Shown piece after piece: positions 46,201 through 58,600 of a stretch of 64,000 nucleotides of DNA (the stretch's first letter is position 1; every line of letters begins with the position of its first letter). The stretch lies in contig NC_052395.1 in the NCBI RefSeq assembly GCF_009389715.1, positions 4,588,001 through 4,652,000 on the forward strand. The letters are read 5' to 3'. The stretch is from Phoenix dactylifera (lineage: Eukaryota > Streptophyta > Magnoliopsida > Arecales > Arecaceae). The translations under genes were made by a program, and so were the position numbers. The notes beneath the pieces are model-generated. The model ran no database searches. It had not been told where the DNA came from and worked only from the letters and a program-made list of their open reading frames with translations.

Positions 46201-48208
46201 GCAGCACCAGATCTGGGCTTACCTTCTGAAATGAAGTCTCCCATTTCTGAGCCTGCAAGCACCAAAATGTTTGATCCTTTTGCCGCAATTCCATTAAACA
46301 ATTTTGAGAGTTCTGACCCATTTGGTGCCTTTACTTCTCATAGTGAACCAGCAATAACAAAACCTTCGCAACATTCTACAACCGGCAGCCTGAACAAGCT
46401 GGATGAGACCTTTGGTGCCTTTACCTCTCATACTGAAGCAGCAACTACAGAACCTTCACAGCATTCTACAAATAACAGACTCAACAACCTGGACCAGACC
46501 TCTCTGACAGCACCCAAGCCTGCCACCAAGAAGGATACTTTTCAGGTCAAATCTGGGATATGGGCTGATTCATTGAGCCGCGGACTGATTGATCTGAATA
46601 TAACTGCCCGTGAGTTTCTCCTCTCGATTGTCGCTGTTAATTTTTTTTAATGATTTTGGTTTTTTCAGCAAATTCGTAAGTATGTAGCACCAAGTTTAAC
46701 ATTCTTTACCTGGAGGCTGCAGCCCTACAAGAACTTGCTTACTAGTGATGTCATGACTTGCTTCGCATTCCTTGTGACACCTTTGCCCATACTCTTCTCC
46801 TGTCTAATCCATGTGCCTTGAGTCCAACAACCATACATAGTGCTGTAGCAAATTAATGTCTCTGGAGAGAAATTTTTTTAAGCAAACCTATTTTTGAGAG
46901 AATCTAAGATCAGGTGACAGACAAATCGAACATCACTACTAGTTTTCTGCTGCTACTAAAATTCTTAATTCTAATGTGTGCATGCATGTGTAACAGCTCC
47001 CTGAATTAGCTTCGCATACCTGTGATTTGAGGATGACCGTATTAATCACTAATTTCTTGAGATGGTTGAATATCACTTACTTTTTTTTTCTAGTAATAAT
47101 GTGTGCATGCATGTGTGCAGGCACGGATAGACAAAACTATTACTGTGTGAGTTGATTTTTATTTCATCCATCTAAATTGGCAACAAGAATTTTCTTTGCC
47201 ATTTCTTTCTATTGGCAGCTACATCTGCTGTCCGCACAAACTTCTAGATTTTGACGATAGCTTGTATCTGAATATTTTCTCGGGACCGCTAATCTTCTTT
47301 TATAGCTTTCCGTAGTGTCAAGTTCTCTTTGATAGTGTTTCCTATTGTCTCCATTGCAATTTCTATTCTATTTCCTTCGTTCAGTTCCATCACTTCATCC
47401 TTTGAATGTGCAACTCTGAAGCTTTCTTACGCATCGTTATTTTCTTTCCCCAGATTCATTACATATCTGTCCTGGCACTCTCGGTAACTCCTATTTTATC
47501 CTTCCTAGTTGTGCCGCAGGTCCAACTCAATGTTCTCAATTTGCATCTCATCTCAATTTGGTTTCCAGCATTTTTGTGGACATTTTGTACATCACTATAT
47601 GTGGCTGGATATATGTTTGATACCAATAGATGAGTGCCTTACAAAATCTGGGAGTTACACTGCCTTTTGGTATTGTGAGGTAGGAGACAGGCGATCTTCA
47701 AAAATATTCAGTATGCAAGATAATGTTTATTAAGCTTGGTATACAGATTATCAGATATTGGTTCGGTCTCAGATATACATGCCTCTGATGGGTTACATAG
47801 CTGTTGTTGATGCATCTGCAAATTTGTCATTTTTTCATTGAAAGAAAATTTCGACCATGCTTATCATATGGCATTTCCATACACGACGAGTTATCAGGAT
47901 GAAACTAATAATGTTTAGGTCACCTTGTGACAACATTAAGCGGACTTTTTCTTTCACTATATTTTTTACCTTGTGCTTCGTTGCAATTTGCAGCCAAGAA
48001 GGTGAATCTAGCAGATATTGGGATTGTTGGGGGGCTTAGTGATGGGTCGGATGAGAAGGAAAAAGGACTTCCAACTTCAGCGTACATGGGGAGAGCCATG
48101 GGCGGTGGAACTGGTCTAGGAAGGTCTGGGTTTCCATCTTCAACTGCAATGGGGGGAGGTGGGAACCTCTCAACCCTTGGCCAACAGCAGCTTGGAAGCT
48201 TCAAGTGA
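40226..48208 (+). CDS. EPSIN1: EPSIN1-like clathrin interactor (ENTH domain)
   Basis: Eleven exons (40226-40266, 40365-40416, 41076-41155, 41287-41365, 41482-41565, 41674-41819, 41906-42115, 43397-43536, 45546-45745, 46129-46609, 47994-48208) join in frame to 575 residues, close to Arabidopsis EPSIN1. The ENTH domain (about 15-150) is clear: [47 protein letters not shown]. The tail has VDLFGQSF and [12 protein letters not shown] motifs (DPFAAI, DPFGAF) and a clathrin-box-like LIDLNI near residue 500. The C-terminus is GlyMet-rich. Known family role: phosphoinositide-binding adaptor for clathrin vesicles at the Golgi/TGN in vacuolar sorting. The gene looks intact. Its 3' end converges on AP-4 sigma. 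Confidence 0.93.
42435..42965. repeat. Four tandem units of about 125-150 bp in epsin intron 7
   Basis: Units begin near 42437, 42590, 42716 and 42851. Each has GGTTCACAGG (or variant), TTTGGACCGAGCTGAGCTTT, CAAGACC, TGCCTGCTT, GGCCTGG and CTACTTAATT, then AACTAGG. The third lost part of the GGACCGAG block to an A-run. This array is noncoding. Confidence 0.85.
43537..45545 (+). other. Epsin intron 8
   Basis: This is a 2.0-kb intron. A segment at 44340-44650 has a minus-strand frame without known domain and may derive from an old repeat. Nothing else is supported. Confidence 0.5.
46610..47993 (+). other. Epsin intron 10
   Basis: This is a 1.4-kb intron. The word TAATGTGTGCATGCATGTGT-like appears twice (46973 and 47097). 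No gene within it is supported. Confidence 0.5.
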
Positions 48209-50891
48209 TATCACTTCTATTTTTTTTGATATTCTTTTCTCGAGCCAAAAGTTATTTCTGCAAGAATTTGCATTAATTTTATGTGCTGTACATTTCTTGT
48301 TATTTGTTTCGCTCTACAATGTTGTTCTTGTTATGTGTTCATGTATAAAGAAGACTTAATGTCAAATTCTACCGACTCTGCAACGACTGTTGCTTGTCAA
48401 CTCTCCAGCTGCCCAACTGACGGTTTGCAGCTTAAGCATCTGCAGATTTGCAATTGGTGTTGGCTGTTGCTATGACTGAAAGCAAAAATGCGATCATCAT
48501 TGGCTGGATTTACAATCCTTTTTTTCAGCTAGATTTAGAATCTATTTTTTTCCCCCTTTCTTGAGATATGTTAGTGGGGAAATCTCTTCTATTCTAAGGT
48601 TTCTAAACTGAAAAATGTCACGATTAAAAATCTTAAAATGATTCCCCTTTTTTTTATATTTGGAATTGTCTGCCCCTGTTTAAGTGCAATGAAGTGCAAA
48701 TTTTATGTTTTGAGCTTTTGCTTCAATCTGATGGTGCTGTTCGTTACTAATTTTTCTTGTTGGTAAGCATGATAGAAACTTTCAAAAGTACCAATTATGG
48801 GTATGTCTAAAATACAAGGTGACAACAAGATACCGAAATGCTGAACAATGTGTAGAACATTTAAATTATAGTTCTCATCATCAAAAAAAAATAAAAATTA
48901 AACTATAGTATTAGCTATACATTTTAAGAAATAAGTCAGGCAATCATCTATAGAAAAGGGGGCACCAAGTAAAAGAACCAGTGAACTAGCTTTTATGTAC
49001 CTTTGATCCTGATTTAAATTTTAAAACGCTTTATCCCGACTGAGAGCTAATAAATTCTTCTTGCTTCTTTTTTAACCAGGTCTTAACCATCTTTGGATCT
49101 TTGTACATGACACTGTGATCTATGGTTGTCTCATACCTTAAAGCTAGTTTAAGTTGCCCTTTCAAGTGACCACTCAGGTCGTGAAAGTCAATGAAATGCG
49201 ACCTGATCTTTTCAGTTCTATTAGTTTCTTAAACAGAACAGTCCTCTCAAAAATTTACATGTTAAAGTTTCATACTAAGCAGCGTTGCAATAATGAAAGA
49301 GAGCACACGATCCTTGGCCCGCTGAAGCGGGATCTTTTGCGACGCGGAAGGCTTGCCATCAGGTCCAGTTTCCAAAATAAGCGAGAGCCTTTCCATTTTT
49401 GAGATGGATGGGCGACTTGCAAGCTATCGGCGCATGCACAGGTCTCATGTTTACAGCATTTATTTTATATAGTTTCGGCCTGCCCATTTTCATGCGCACA
49501 GAAAGTTGCTTGGGCCAATTCTGGCCTGGCTGCTCAACGCTCAACCGCTCTCATGTATGAGTAAAGCCAATTGTCTCATGCCCCATTGCAAGAGAACTTA
49601 TCGTGTATGTACATGGAAGTGGCCCCCTGTAGCATGATTCTTAAGCTGGACAAAGACTTGGGGTTGCCAACTGGCTGATTGACAAGTCTTACGTTATACA
49701 AGACGCTTGGGGGCTGTTTGTTTCTTGTCCAAAAAAAATACAAAAAGGAATTTTAGGCTAGGAGGGCGACATGCCCCCGCAAACTGCATTGAGATGATGA
49801 AAAAGCGAAAAAAAATTTTCTAAAAAAAAACCTAAGAACCAGCTAAATACAACCCATGCTTTGCCACCATGGCTGCCCGATCTTGCTCATCATCCGATTT
49901 TGTGTAACGTGATATCCAACAGACCAAGAAAATGGTGTGGGGAACAAAAGCCAATATTTGTTACTGTCCAAGAAGTGGGAGGGCAACATGGCCAGCGAGA
50001 ATTCATAGAGAGGATGGGAAACTGATTTAAAAATATAAAAATAAAATAAAAACCTGCTATATAAATGCTTCCCTACAAGTGCCAGATCATGCTCAACGTC
50101 GTCTGATTTTGGACAGCCCTAAAAATGCAACCCTAAGAGCTATCTATCTTTTGTCATCCAAAACACCAAGAAATGGTTTTGGGGAACAGAAGCCCAGAAA
50201 CTCGAGCAGCTACCAGCACGAATTCGGCCGAGCGCTTCCTGAGCTTGGCAGCGACAGAAAAACTACTTCCTTGCAGGAAAATAAAATATATGAAACATCC
50301 GGAGTACCATTATTTTAAATAAAGGAAAATACAGTGCCTAAGCTCCTGGAAATGGCCATAAACCCGGGTTCCAAGCCCCACCCAAACCACCAAATACCAG
50401 GGACAATTTGCTTTATGGACTCAAATTTAACATCACACTGAAAGGATTCAGCTCACTTTAAAAAAAAAAAAAAGAAACAAAAGAAGATTCGGTTCACTTA
50501 GAAACATGATGATCGGAGCATCAGTTTATCATGTGATTGTGTACATTAATCAAATTAAGCATACATTGGGTTCATGATGGCTACCTGATACATGTTTGTG
50601 TTGTGTTGTTTGTAGCTACCCACCTTGCCATGCTGCAAGCAGAGCATAACATACGATTCACTATGAACAGGAGCATAGGACAAATCAACCGAGCCATCCA
50701 AGACATGCCTTTCAGCAATGATTTACCATCAAATGCTTATGGAATCAATTACTCCAACTAGCTGGTTCCATCATCTGCTAACAAATTTTCAGACTTAGAA
50801 ACAACGTAAGAAAAAGCAAAACCACAGACGTGCGCAGTGGAACTTGATTTCATCAGATTGACAGCACGGTGCACGAGCAGCATTTAAAGAG
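48209..50891. other. Convergent intergenic region, epsin and AP-4 sigma
   Basis: It contains the 3' UTRs of both genes at its ends. A diverged direct duplication lies at about 49755-50250: GGAGGGCGACATG versus GGAGGGCAACATG, CCAAGAAAATGGTGTGGGGAAC versus CCAAGAAATGGTTTTGGGGAAC split by a base. Open frames here look like chance. Confidence 0.5.
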
Positions 50892-53445
50892 CTATGAAGC
50901 CTTGTCCATGAGTTGAATTGGGGTCAAAATGTTTGTCTTGCTTGTTTCAACGATGCACCCATTCATTACCATCTCTTCCAGCATGAAGTGTGCCGTCTCA
51001 AGATGGAACATGATATCAAGCTCACACTGGGAACAGGGTAAAAATAAGAAAGGGGTATTTTTGATCTTCAACGAAACAAGAAAGGTGGTCTAATCTGAGG
51101 TATCAAGGATTTTTACAGACATACCACATTTCGAAAATGGCGGTCCATAGTTTCCACTACTAGATGGATGAATTCTAGGATTGCCAGCTCATTCTGCAAA
51201 AGAAGTGTTAAAAGATAGCAATGATTTCTATTGCATAAGAGTATGTGGTTAGACTGCTTAATAACAATAGAGCTATTGAAACAAGTAATAGGAAAACCTA
51301 ATAGTAGTGTTAAGCAATCTGATCCTACAAAATGACTTCAAATGCAAATATGAGGCCCAAAATCTTCAAGCCATGAAAGTCAAGTTACAGATTGATGTTG
51401 TAGATGCTCGAATCTTGATGATGGCACCAACCTGTCACATACATGTTCAGAAGATCTACAAAGTTGTGAGATAATGGTTCATCTAAAGAAGGAATATGTT
51501 TTCGAGTGAAGAGCTGAGCAAGAAGATGATGTCCTAAAAAACATCATGGTTGCATTGAATTGCTAATCGAGGGATTGTTCCATCCGAAGTCCAAACCCTC
51601 TATTGATTTTGCCCTACCATGTCTTGGAAGACATTAAATATCAGTAAACATGAGTAGGCAGGAATTTTCTAATTCCATTCCATATTAAATTACACTGCAA
51701 ACCTCCATGGTAACCCTATTTATTTAGCCTAAGCAGCAGCCGCTCATGAATTTCCTTCACTACCAAGTAGAGTTGGAGATGCATGATTAGAAGTTTCCTT
51801 ATGAACTCTTTCACTCAAGGTTTTAAATCCAATAGTTCAAACAAGTATAAAGCAAGCCATAACACCAGCAACCTTCATCACTCCACCAATACTTTCTAAC
51901 AGAGGTCTAAACCCCACATCCTTTGAGAAAGAAGAAGAACAAGGAACAAGAAGAGAAGTGGAAGAAAACTCTACAAATTAAATTTACTAATCAATCAAAA
52001 ATCTCCCATAAACTAAATCCTTGGCTACCTAATAAGACAAGCCTCACAAAGTCGTACTAAAATAGGAAACCAGACCCTAAAAATAAAAGAAAAATGCATT
52101 AAGATTATTCAACCCTAAATTTGTACCAACTTGATCCATAATTTAGAGACCACTAGGATATGTTATTTTTGGTTTCTAGACAATTTTTGTAGTTTATACC
52201 AACTTAAACAATTTGGATCTTCAACTTGGATGATCAACATTGATTAAAATCGTTAAATATTTTGACAGAGTTAATATAAACTGTGCAGTCCAACTGTGAC
52301 CAAAATTGCTTTTTGAGTGGCCTTTTTCTTGATACTATTAAAAAATTTAAATAACTCTATATCTTCAATGCTTCCTATCAGTGAAGATACATGACAAGCC
52401 CCAAAACAGTTATTAAAAAAAAAAAAAAAAATCAAAGAGAGATTTAAACAACCCAAAAAAAGTTTTGAGATTAAGGTAAACAGATGCAGATATCCAAAAT
52501 AATGGCAAATCTAGAATTAATGTTTATTTCTCAAAATGTATTTCTTGTTATATAACTGATGAGAACTTAATCCAATCAATGCTGTGGATTTATAAGATCC
52601 ACCCAAACTGTAAGCAGATCCAAATATTTACGCTGTCATGCCCTTATTCAATACATTCAACCACTCAGTTCTATGTAACATATGCAGTTTAAAGCTTTAA
52701 AATAAGTCAATGCTATCTCTATCCATTTCTGCAAATGATAACCAAAATATAGGTAGAACATATCCTCTTGCTATAAAAATTTACTTCCCTCTAGGAAAAA
52801 TAAACTGGGTGACTGGGTCTTCATGTCCCCACTCATGCATTTGCATAAAAGCTTAGTCAGGACTTTTTCCTCTTATGAAATGTTAGCAGTATAACTTAAA
52901 ATAAATTGGTCTCTCCATATGTTCTTTGCCTCATCTCAATTACCATAAAAATAACAATTTCCTACTCACCAAAAAAGAGGTTCCAATGCCAAAATTTATA
53001 TTGATGGTTGAAATCAGAATCTTAAATTGCACGGTTAACTTAGAATACAATCTTTTGCCTCCAGAACAATTATATTTTTTATTATTCCACAGAAATTTAT
53101 CGCAACAAAAGAAAGTAACATTAATAGTTTTGCTCACACAGCTTTATTTATGTCCGTAAAATATATAGGATCAATGCTTCAAATGGACAGCATAATTTAC
53201 CAAAGACGAGAATGTATACACACACCAAGAGAACAGAAGGACATACTTCATCATTGTCAACCCCAACTAAGAAGAACAGTGATGCATATCGCCTGTACAC
53301 AATTTTGTAGTTCCGATGCTCAACAAAGGAACACTGCAATTAGAAACAGAATTGGACATCAATAATTATAACAAGAAGAAAAGTATGATCAACTAACAAT
53401 AACAATGAATGAAAATTGTAAGGTTAATACAAGGAGGGAGGGAGG

Positions 53446-53481
<36 letters not shown>

Positions 53482-54313
53482 GTATCTCAGGGCTTCAGCA
53501 TAGTCAAGGGGTGTGCAAGAATTAATAGCATTACAACCATTGCTGTAATGCATCACACAAGATTATTGAATCAGTGAAAGAAACTTATATTCTCAATCCA
53601 TATCAAGCATAGCACCTTAGAGCACCTCAAAACTTTTCTACAAACTTCCTTTGACAACCCAATTTACACACGGAAAGGGTAATTTTTCTTAATTACCATC
53701 GGAGAAATAAAGCCAACATCAACCAACATAACATTTTAACTAACGCAAAGGCTCGAACAGCCACAAACCCTAAACTCCAAAACATCACACGAGAGAATCA
53801 GCCGTGCAATTTAAGAAAGTATGTCTTGGTATTGCCCAGATGCAATCAGTTTTCGTGACGGATCTAAACAGTTCGCTAATATAGACGAGAGAAATCATTA
53901 ATAATCACTTTTTTTTTCCATAAAACCCCATCTACAGATGCCTTCCCATAAGGAAAAGACCATAAAACATCAAATCGGCGTCAGAATTCGACACCAATCC
54001 CACGCAGATTCCCGCCCACAGCCGGGATCGATTCAAAAAAGGAACCCTTTTTGGATTTTCCTAGGGCAGAATAGATCCGAGGTAACTCTAATAGATCTAT
54101 AGCACTAGGTAGATGAATTGAACGTAAGAAGAAGAAGAAGAAGAGGAAAGATGAGAGGAGGAAGGGAGGGACCTGTTGCTCGGTGCGGGCGAGGCATTTG
54201 CGGACGATCTCACCCTCGAGGGCGCGGCGCTCTTCGAGGGTGAGGTACTCGTAGTATTGGGCCAACCGGGTTTGGCCTTGCTTGTTTACCAGCAGTATGA
54301 AGCGGATCGCCAT
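50892..54313 (-). CDS. AP4S: AP-4 adaptor complex sigma (small) subunit
   Basis: Four exons on the minus strand (54173-54313, 53247-53333, 51125-51193, 50892-51026) total 432 nt, 143 residues, the usual family length. The text is diagnostic of AP-4 sigma rather than AP-1/2/3: MAIRFILLVNKQGQTRLAQY, EERRALEGEIVRKCLART, CSFVEHRNYKIVYRRYASLF, FLVGVDNDENELAILEFIH, CELDIMFHLETAHFMLEEM, ending QLMDKAS. The single longin-like fold protein is the small chain of the heterotetrameric AP-4 coat at the trans-Golgi network, used in vacuolar/endosomal cargo sorting. The gene appears intact. It converges with the epsin gene and diverges from the Aurora kinase. Confidence 0.95.
53433..53477. repeat. (GA)n microsatellite in AP-4 sigma intron 1
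   Basis: A GGGA-rich lead-in is followed by about 15 GA units. It is length-variable in principle and of no known role. Confidence 0.9.
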
Positions 54314-55593
54314 CGCTCTCTCTCTCTCCCCCTTTCCCTCCCTCGACTCCTCGGCGGAGGCCCGGCTTTTTCTATCCCTCTCTTATTACCTTCGCGAGCC
54401 TGGTTCTGGTTGCAGACTCGAACCCACACCCGCGGGTGGAGAGTAACTAATCTCCGACGCGGCACGTGGCAGGCAAGCACCAGACCCTAGCGGTGCACGT
54501 AAGGACTTCTTATCTACAAAGGAAAGGTAGATTAATTTGATTAGGATTTGGAAACTTGTTTATATTAATCAGAATTTTTTTGCAGAGAACCAATTTAAAT
54601 CACAAAATGCTGTAATTGCAAGAATTCGTAGATGCACATCAAGAGACTGCACAGTGAGGTCCCCATCCATACTTAATAATCCAGTTAATAAACAGTAATA
54701 TGCATCCTAGGTTGTTTCTATTCACCCTCCGCATCGCTAATAACAACTTCATTAAATCAATTTGTATTCTCTGAATATTGAAGAAGGGATGACACACTTT
54801 AGCCTCAAGAGAAATCATGCGACATAATGCTGAGCACATACAAATGATAATATGTTTACTACAAACAAATAAATAATTATTTCTTATTTTGATTGTTAAT
54901 TAAGTCATTAATTATTTCAAAGATTTTAATTGACAAGTTTTATATAATGAACGTAAAATAGTATAGGAATCGATATAGAATGTCTATTAAAAGAACTATT
55001 CATAGGTTCCTCATTAAATTATTAATTATTTAATTATTTAAATGGCATGTAATTTATAGAAACTGCGCAATCATACATAACGAAGAATTCTAGCAAAAAA
55101 AAAAATTTGAATTTTTATATTTACTTTTATATAAAGAATAGGGAGGATTCAAACATTTAAATTCCAGGCTTAACAAATAATACCTTATTGTAATCCAAAG
55201 TCAACAATTTAGCTCTAGTGCTAATTCACATCTTTTAAAACTCTAATGCTGCCTATAAGAGTTATGACTGAGCACATCAATGAGGGGTCCTCAATAATTA
55301 AGGTGGATATCATAGATAAGTATTAAACAAATAAAATTAAAAGAGAAAACTAAAGTATATTAAGATTGAAACCTTACTTCATGGGTTTGACTAGTTATGG
55401 CACTTGTCTTGTGATGGAATATCCATGGCAACGGTTTTTTTTTTTTTTTTCCCGTGTTCTGCCTTCCGCAATTTAAGATTCTCATCTTAGAATCCACGTG
55501 GACGCATCTTAGAATTCGACCGTTGGAGCGCTGTCGCCAGCCGGAACCTCAAATTCCCCCCCTTCTCCGCCCAAACTTCAGCAAGGCAAGAGC

Positions 55594-55630
<37 letters not shown>
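54314..55630. promoter_or_regulatory. Shared upstream region between AP-4 sigma and Aurora
   Basis: The two start codons face away from each other across 1.3 kb. The AP-4 sigma side (54314-54500) is GC-rich with CT/GA-rich leader sequence. The middle (54.5-55.4 kb) is AT-rich. The Aurora side ends in a (TC)17 run at 55596-55630 touching the ATG. No TATA box is assigned with confidence. Confidence 0.5.
55596..55630 (+). repeat. (TC)n run in the Aurora 5' leader
   Basis: About 17 TC units end directly at the start codon at 55631. CT-rich 5' leaders are common in plant housekeeping genes and can bind GAGA-type factors. A role here is inference. Confidence 0.85.
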
Positions 55631-55632
<2 letters not shown>

Positions 55633-58600
55633 GGGGATCTCCGCAGAAGCCGAGCAAGAAGAAAAGGTAAACAAGAAAGATATGATTTTCTTGAGAGTTC
55701 TTGAAGGTGACTAGGTTTGATCCTCGTCTCTTTCATGTTCTCCTATCTCCCTTTCTTGGACATCTAGGGTTCCTCGTCGTCAATAAAGATCCCTTTTTTC
55801 GCCTCACTGAAGACTTATCCCATCTGTGTATGAAGAATTTGGCGATTCTGGTTTCGGTCTTTCTGCGTTTCTTGAAATGATTGCAGCAAAGATTAAGGAA
55901 TCTAGGGTTTTCCATGCTGAATTTTGGAGTTTTTGTTGCTTTCTCGATTTTATTGTTTTTAGGGTTTTCTTTAATTTCGGGTTGTTTTTCTTTTTTAAAT
56001 GGGAATTTCACATGAAATGCTCAGGAATCTAGGCTTGTATTATGGGCCGTAGTTTAAACTTGGCTATCTCAACTTGCTGTGGATCTGATTACAGCTTCGC
56101 TTGTTCCCATTAAGAGTATTTGACGTTGTCTTTCACTGGAGGGGAAGAGGGTGTGAGCATTGGTGGTTATCTAGGTCACTTTGGCACAAATTTTAGACAA
56201 GATCTGCATCTTCTTCTTTTTTTTATTTCATTACGTATCAGAAAGAAAATTAGCTCTGTGGTATTTGATTTACTTCTATCTCTGCTGGAAATGCACATGG
56301 TGCCATCTTTATGTTGTTTCTGACTATATACCTTTCAGCTACCCATTTTGATATGATTTGAGGGTCAATTGTTCTCAATCTGTATGATTTTTCAAACTCT
56401 TCTTCACAGGTGTCGACCATGGAGAGGCGCTGGACTCTCAATGACTTTGACATTGGAAAGCCTCTTGGACGAGGGAAGTTCGGTCATGTTTATTTGGCCA
56501 GAGAAAAGAAGGTATTGATCATTTACTTAGAAACTATACCATTAGAGTCCTTGGCTCTCTTCCTTACCTTGATGTTTCTTTAAAAAAGATGATGTTTCGT
56601 TAAATATTATTTTATCTACTATTGTAATACCCAGAAAATCAATCCAAAGTCTAAATTACCATTACAATGGAAAGAACAATAAAAAAATCCATTGGCATAA
56701 ATAGTCACTGGCATCTGATATATCATAGTCTATATTAATATTTCTTAGGTATATGATTTTTGCAAGACCTCTTACATGTTTTGAATGGAAACAGAGCAAT
56801 CATATTGTGGCACTGAAGGTTCTGTTCAAGAGCCAGCTTAAACAATCTCAGGTTGAGCATCAGTTGCGTCGTGAAGTAGAAATACAAAGTCACCTACGGC
56901 ACCCAAATATATTGCGTTTATATGGTTATTTCTATGATCAGGTACAGAAATTCCTGTGTTGTTGATGTCTGTATTGTAGTAGTTCAATCTTTCTCATCTT
57001 TCCAGTTGTATTGCAGACCCGTGTTTATTTGATATTAGAATATGCAGCAAAAGGTGAGCTCTACAAAGAATTGCAGAAATGCAAATATTTCAGTGAAAGA
57101 CGAGCTGCAACTGTGAGTATATGTATGCTTTATATTATTTCTTTTCATGTGCCTTATATTACTCTTGTTTGATGCAATTTCCTGCCTGAATGTTATTCTA
57201 CCTTTAATTCTCCCTATCTGCATGTTTGTTCTACTAATCCAGTACTTTCATATGGCGCTCTTGTGGATATTTATATGCATTGCAGCTGTAATGTAAAGTA
57301 TGTGTGTTGCTATATAATACCATTTAACATCTATGACTTGGTACAAATTTGATCTTTTTCAACTTTTGTGATGTTTTAGTATGTTGCATCATTAGCACGG
57401 GCCTTGATCTACTTGCACGGGAAGCACGTTATTCACAGAGATATCAAACCGGAGAACCTTCTGATTGGTGTCCAGGTACCCACTGATTCTTTTTTCCTTG
57501 CTCAACATCTATATGAAAGATTCTTATGCAGTTGGTTCTTTGTATAGGGTGAGTTGAAAATTGCAGATTTTGGTTGGTCTGTTCACACATTTAGTCGCAG
57601 GCGGACCATGTGCGGGACATTGGATTACCTTCCACCTGAAATGGGTACGCCAACTGCCATTTACTCGGTTTCTCCTCGTATGAATTTTCTGATGAGCTTC
57701 CTACTTGGATCATCATTTGTTTCCATCTGTTCTTTTGTTACAGTGGAAAGTGTAGAACATGATGCTAGTGTGGACATTTGGAGCTTGGGTGTCTTATGCT
57801 ATGAGTTCCTATATGGAGTTCCACCATTTGAGGCAAAGGAACATTCAGATACATACAGAAGGTAAGCAAGAAAAAGAAATCATGTTATTTGTATTGCCTT
57901 AGAAAGCGTTACATTTGACATCATTCCTTTTCTTTGATTGCAGTATGCCATTTTACAATGATTCGTATCTGCCTTTTTTTCTTAAAGTAGAGAAGAAAGA
58001 AACTTTACCATAATATTGCATGCCTTCATTTAGCTTAGCATGTGGCTTTTGGATTTAACCAATTGTGCTGAATGAAATGTCTGTTTATGCTTATTTTTCG
58101 TAGGTCACAGAAATTATACAACACAACAAGTAATAGACCTGTACGAAGATGGTAATTTATGGAGCCTAATACAAAATGAAAATTCAATAAAAGAAACATG
58201 TTTAGCCTTCAATTCCAACAAATAACCTCTACAAATTGCAACTAAATAAATCAGATGGAACATATTATCAATAAGTCCAGTTATATATCCTCATTTATTT
58301 TCTACAAATTGCCTCAACTTACTTATGGACTTGCCTAAAGATCCTGTCTTTGTACCTCTTAACAAATACCATGGGGTAGTTAGGCCGAAGAGCTATCCAC
58401 CCTTCAAAGGATAAAATATGATGTATTCCAAGCCCAAGTAGAGTTTCTAGCAATCATTAAAATCTTTGAATCACTTTAGAGAAGGATTAATAAAAGTACT
58501 AGAGAGGATGCTCTCATTTTATCCTTCTTTTAAAGAAGCTCTCATCTTCTTTATGTAGAGTTGAGAGACCTTCACCAGTTCCTTCATCTGTTGGCAGGTT

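Noticed and set aside
49154-49544. ORFs in the convergent intergenic region
   Set aside because: Low complexity of evidence: no domain, no exon pattern; chance frames.
55733-56011. Minus-strand Lys-rich ORF in Aurora intron 1
   Set aside because: It lies opposite a confirmed intron with no supporting signal.
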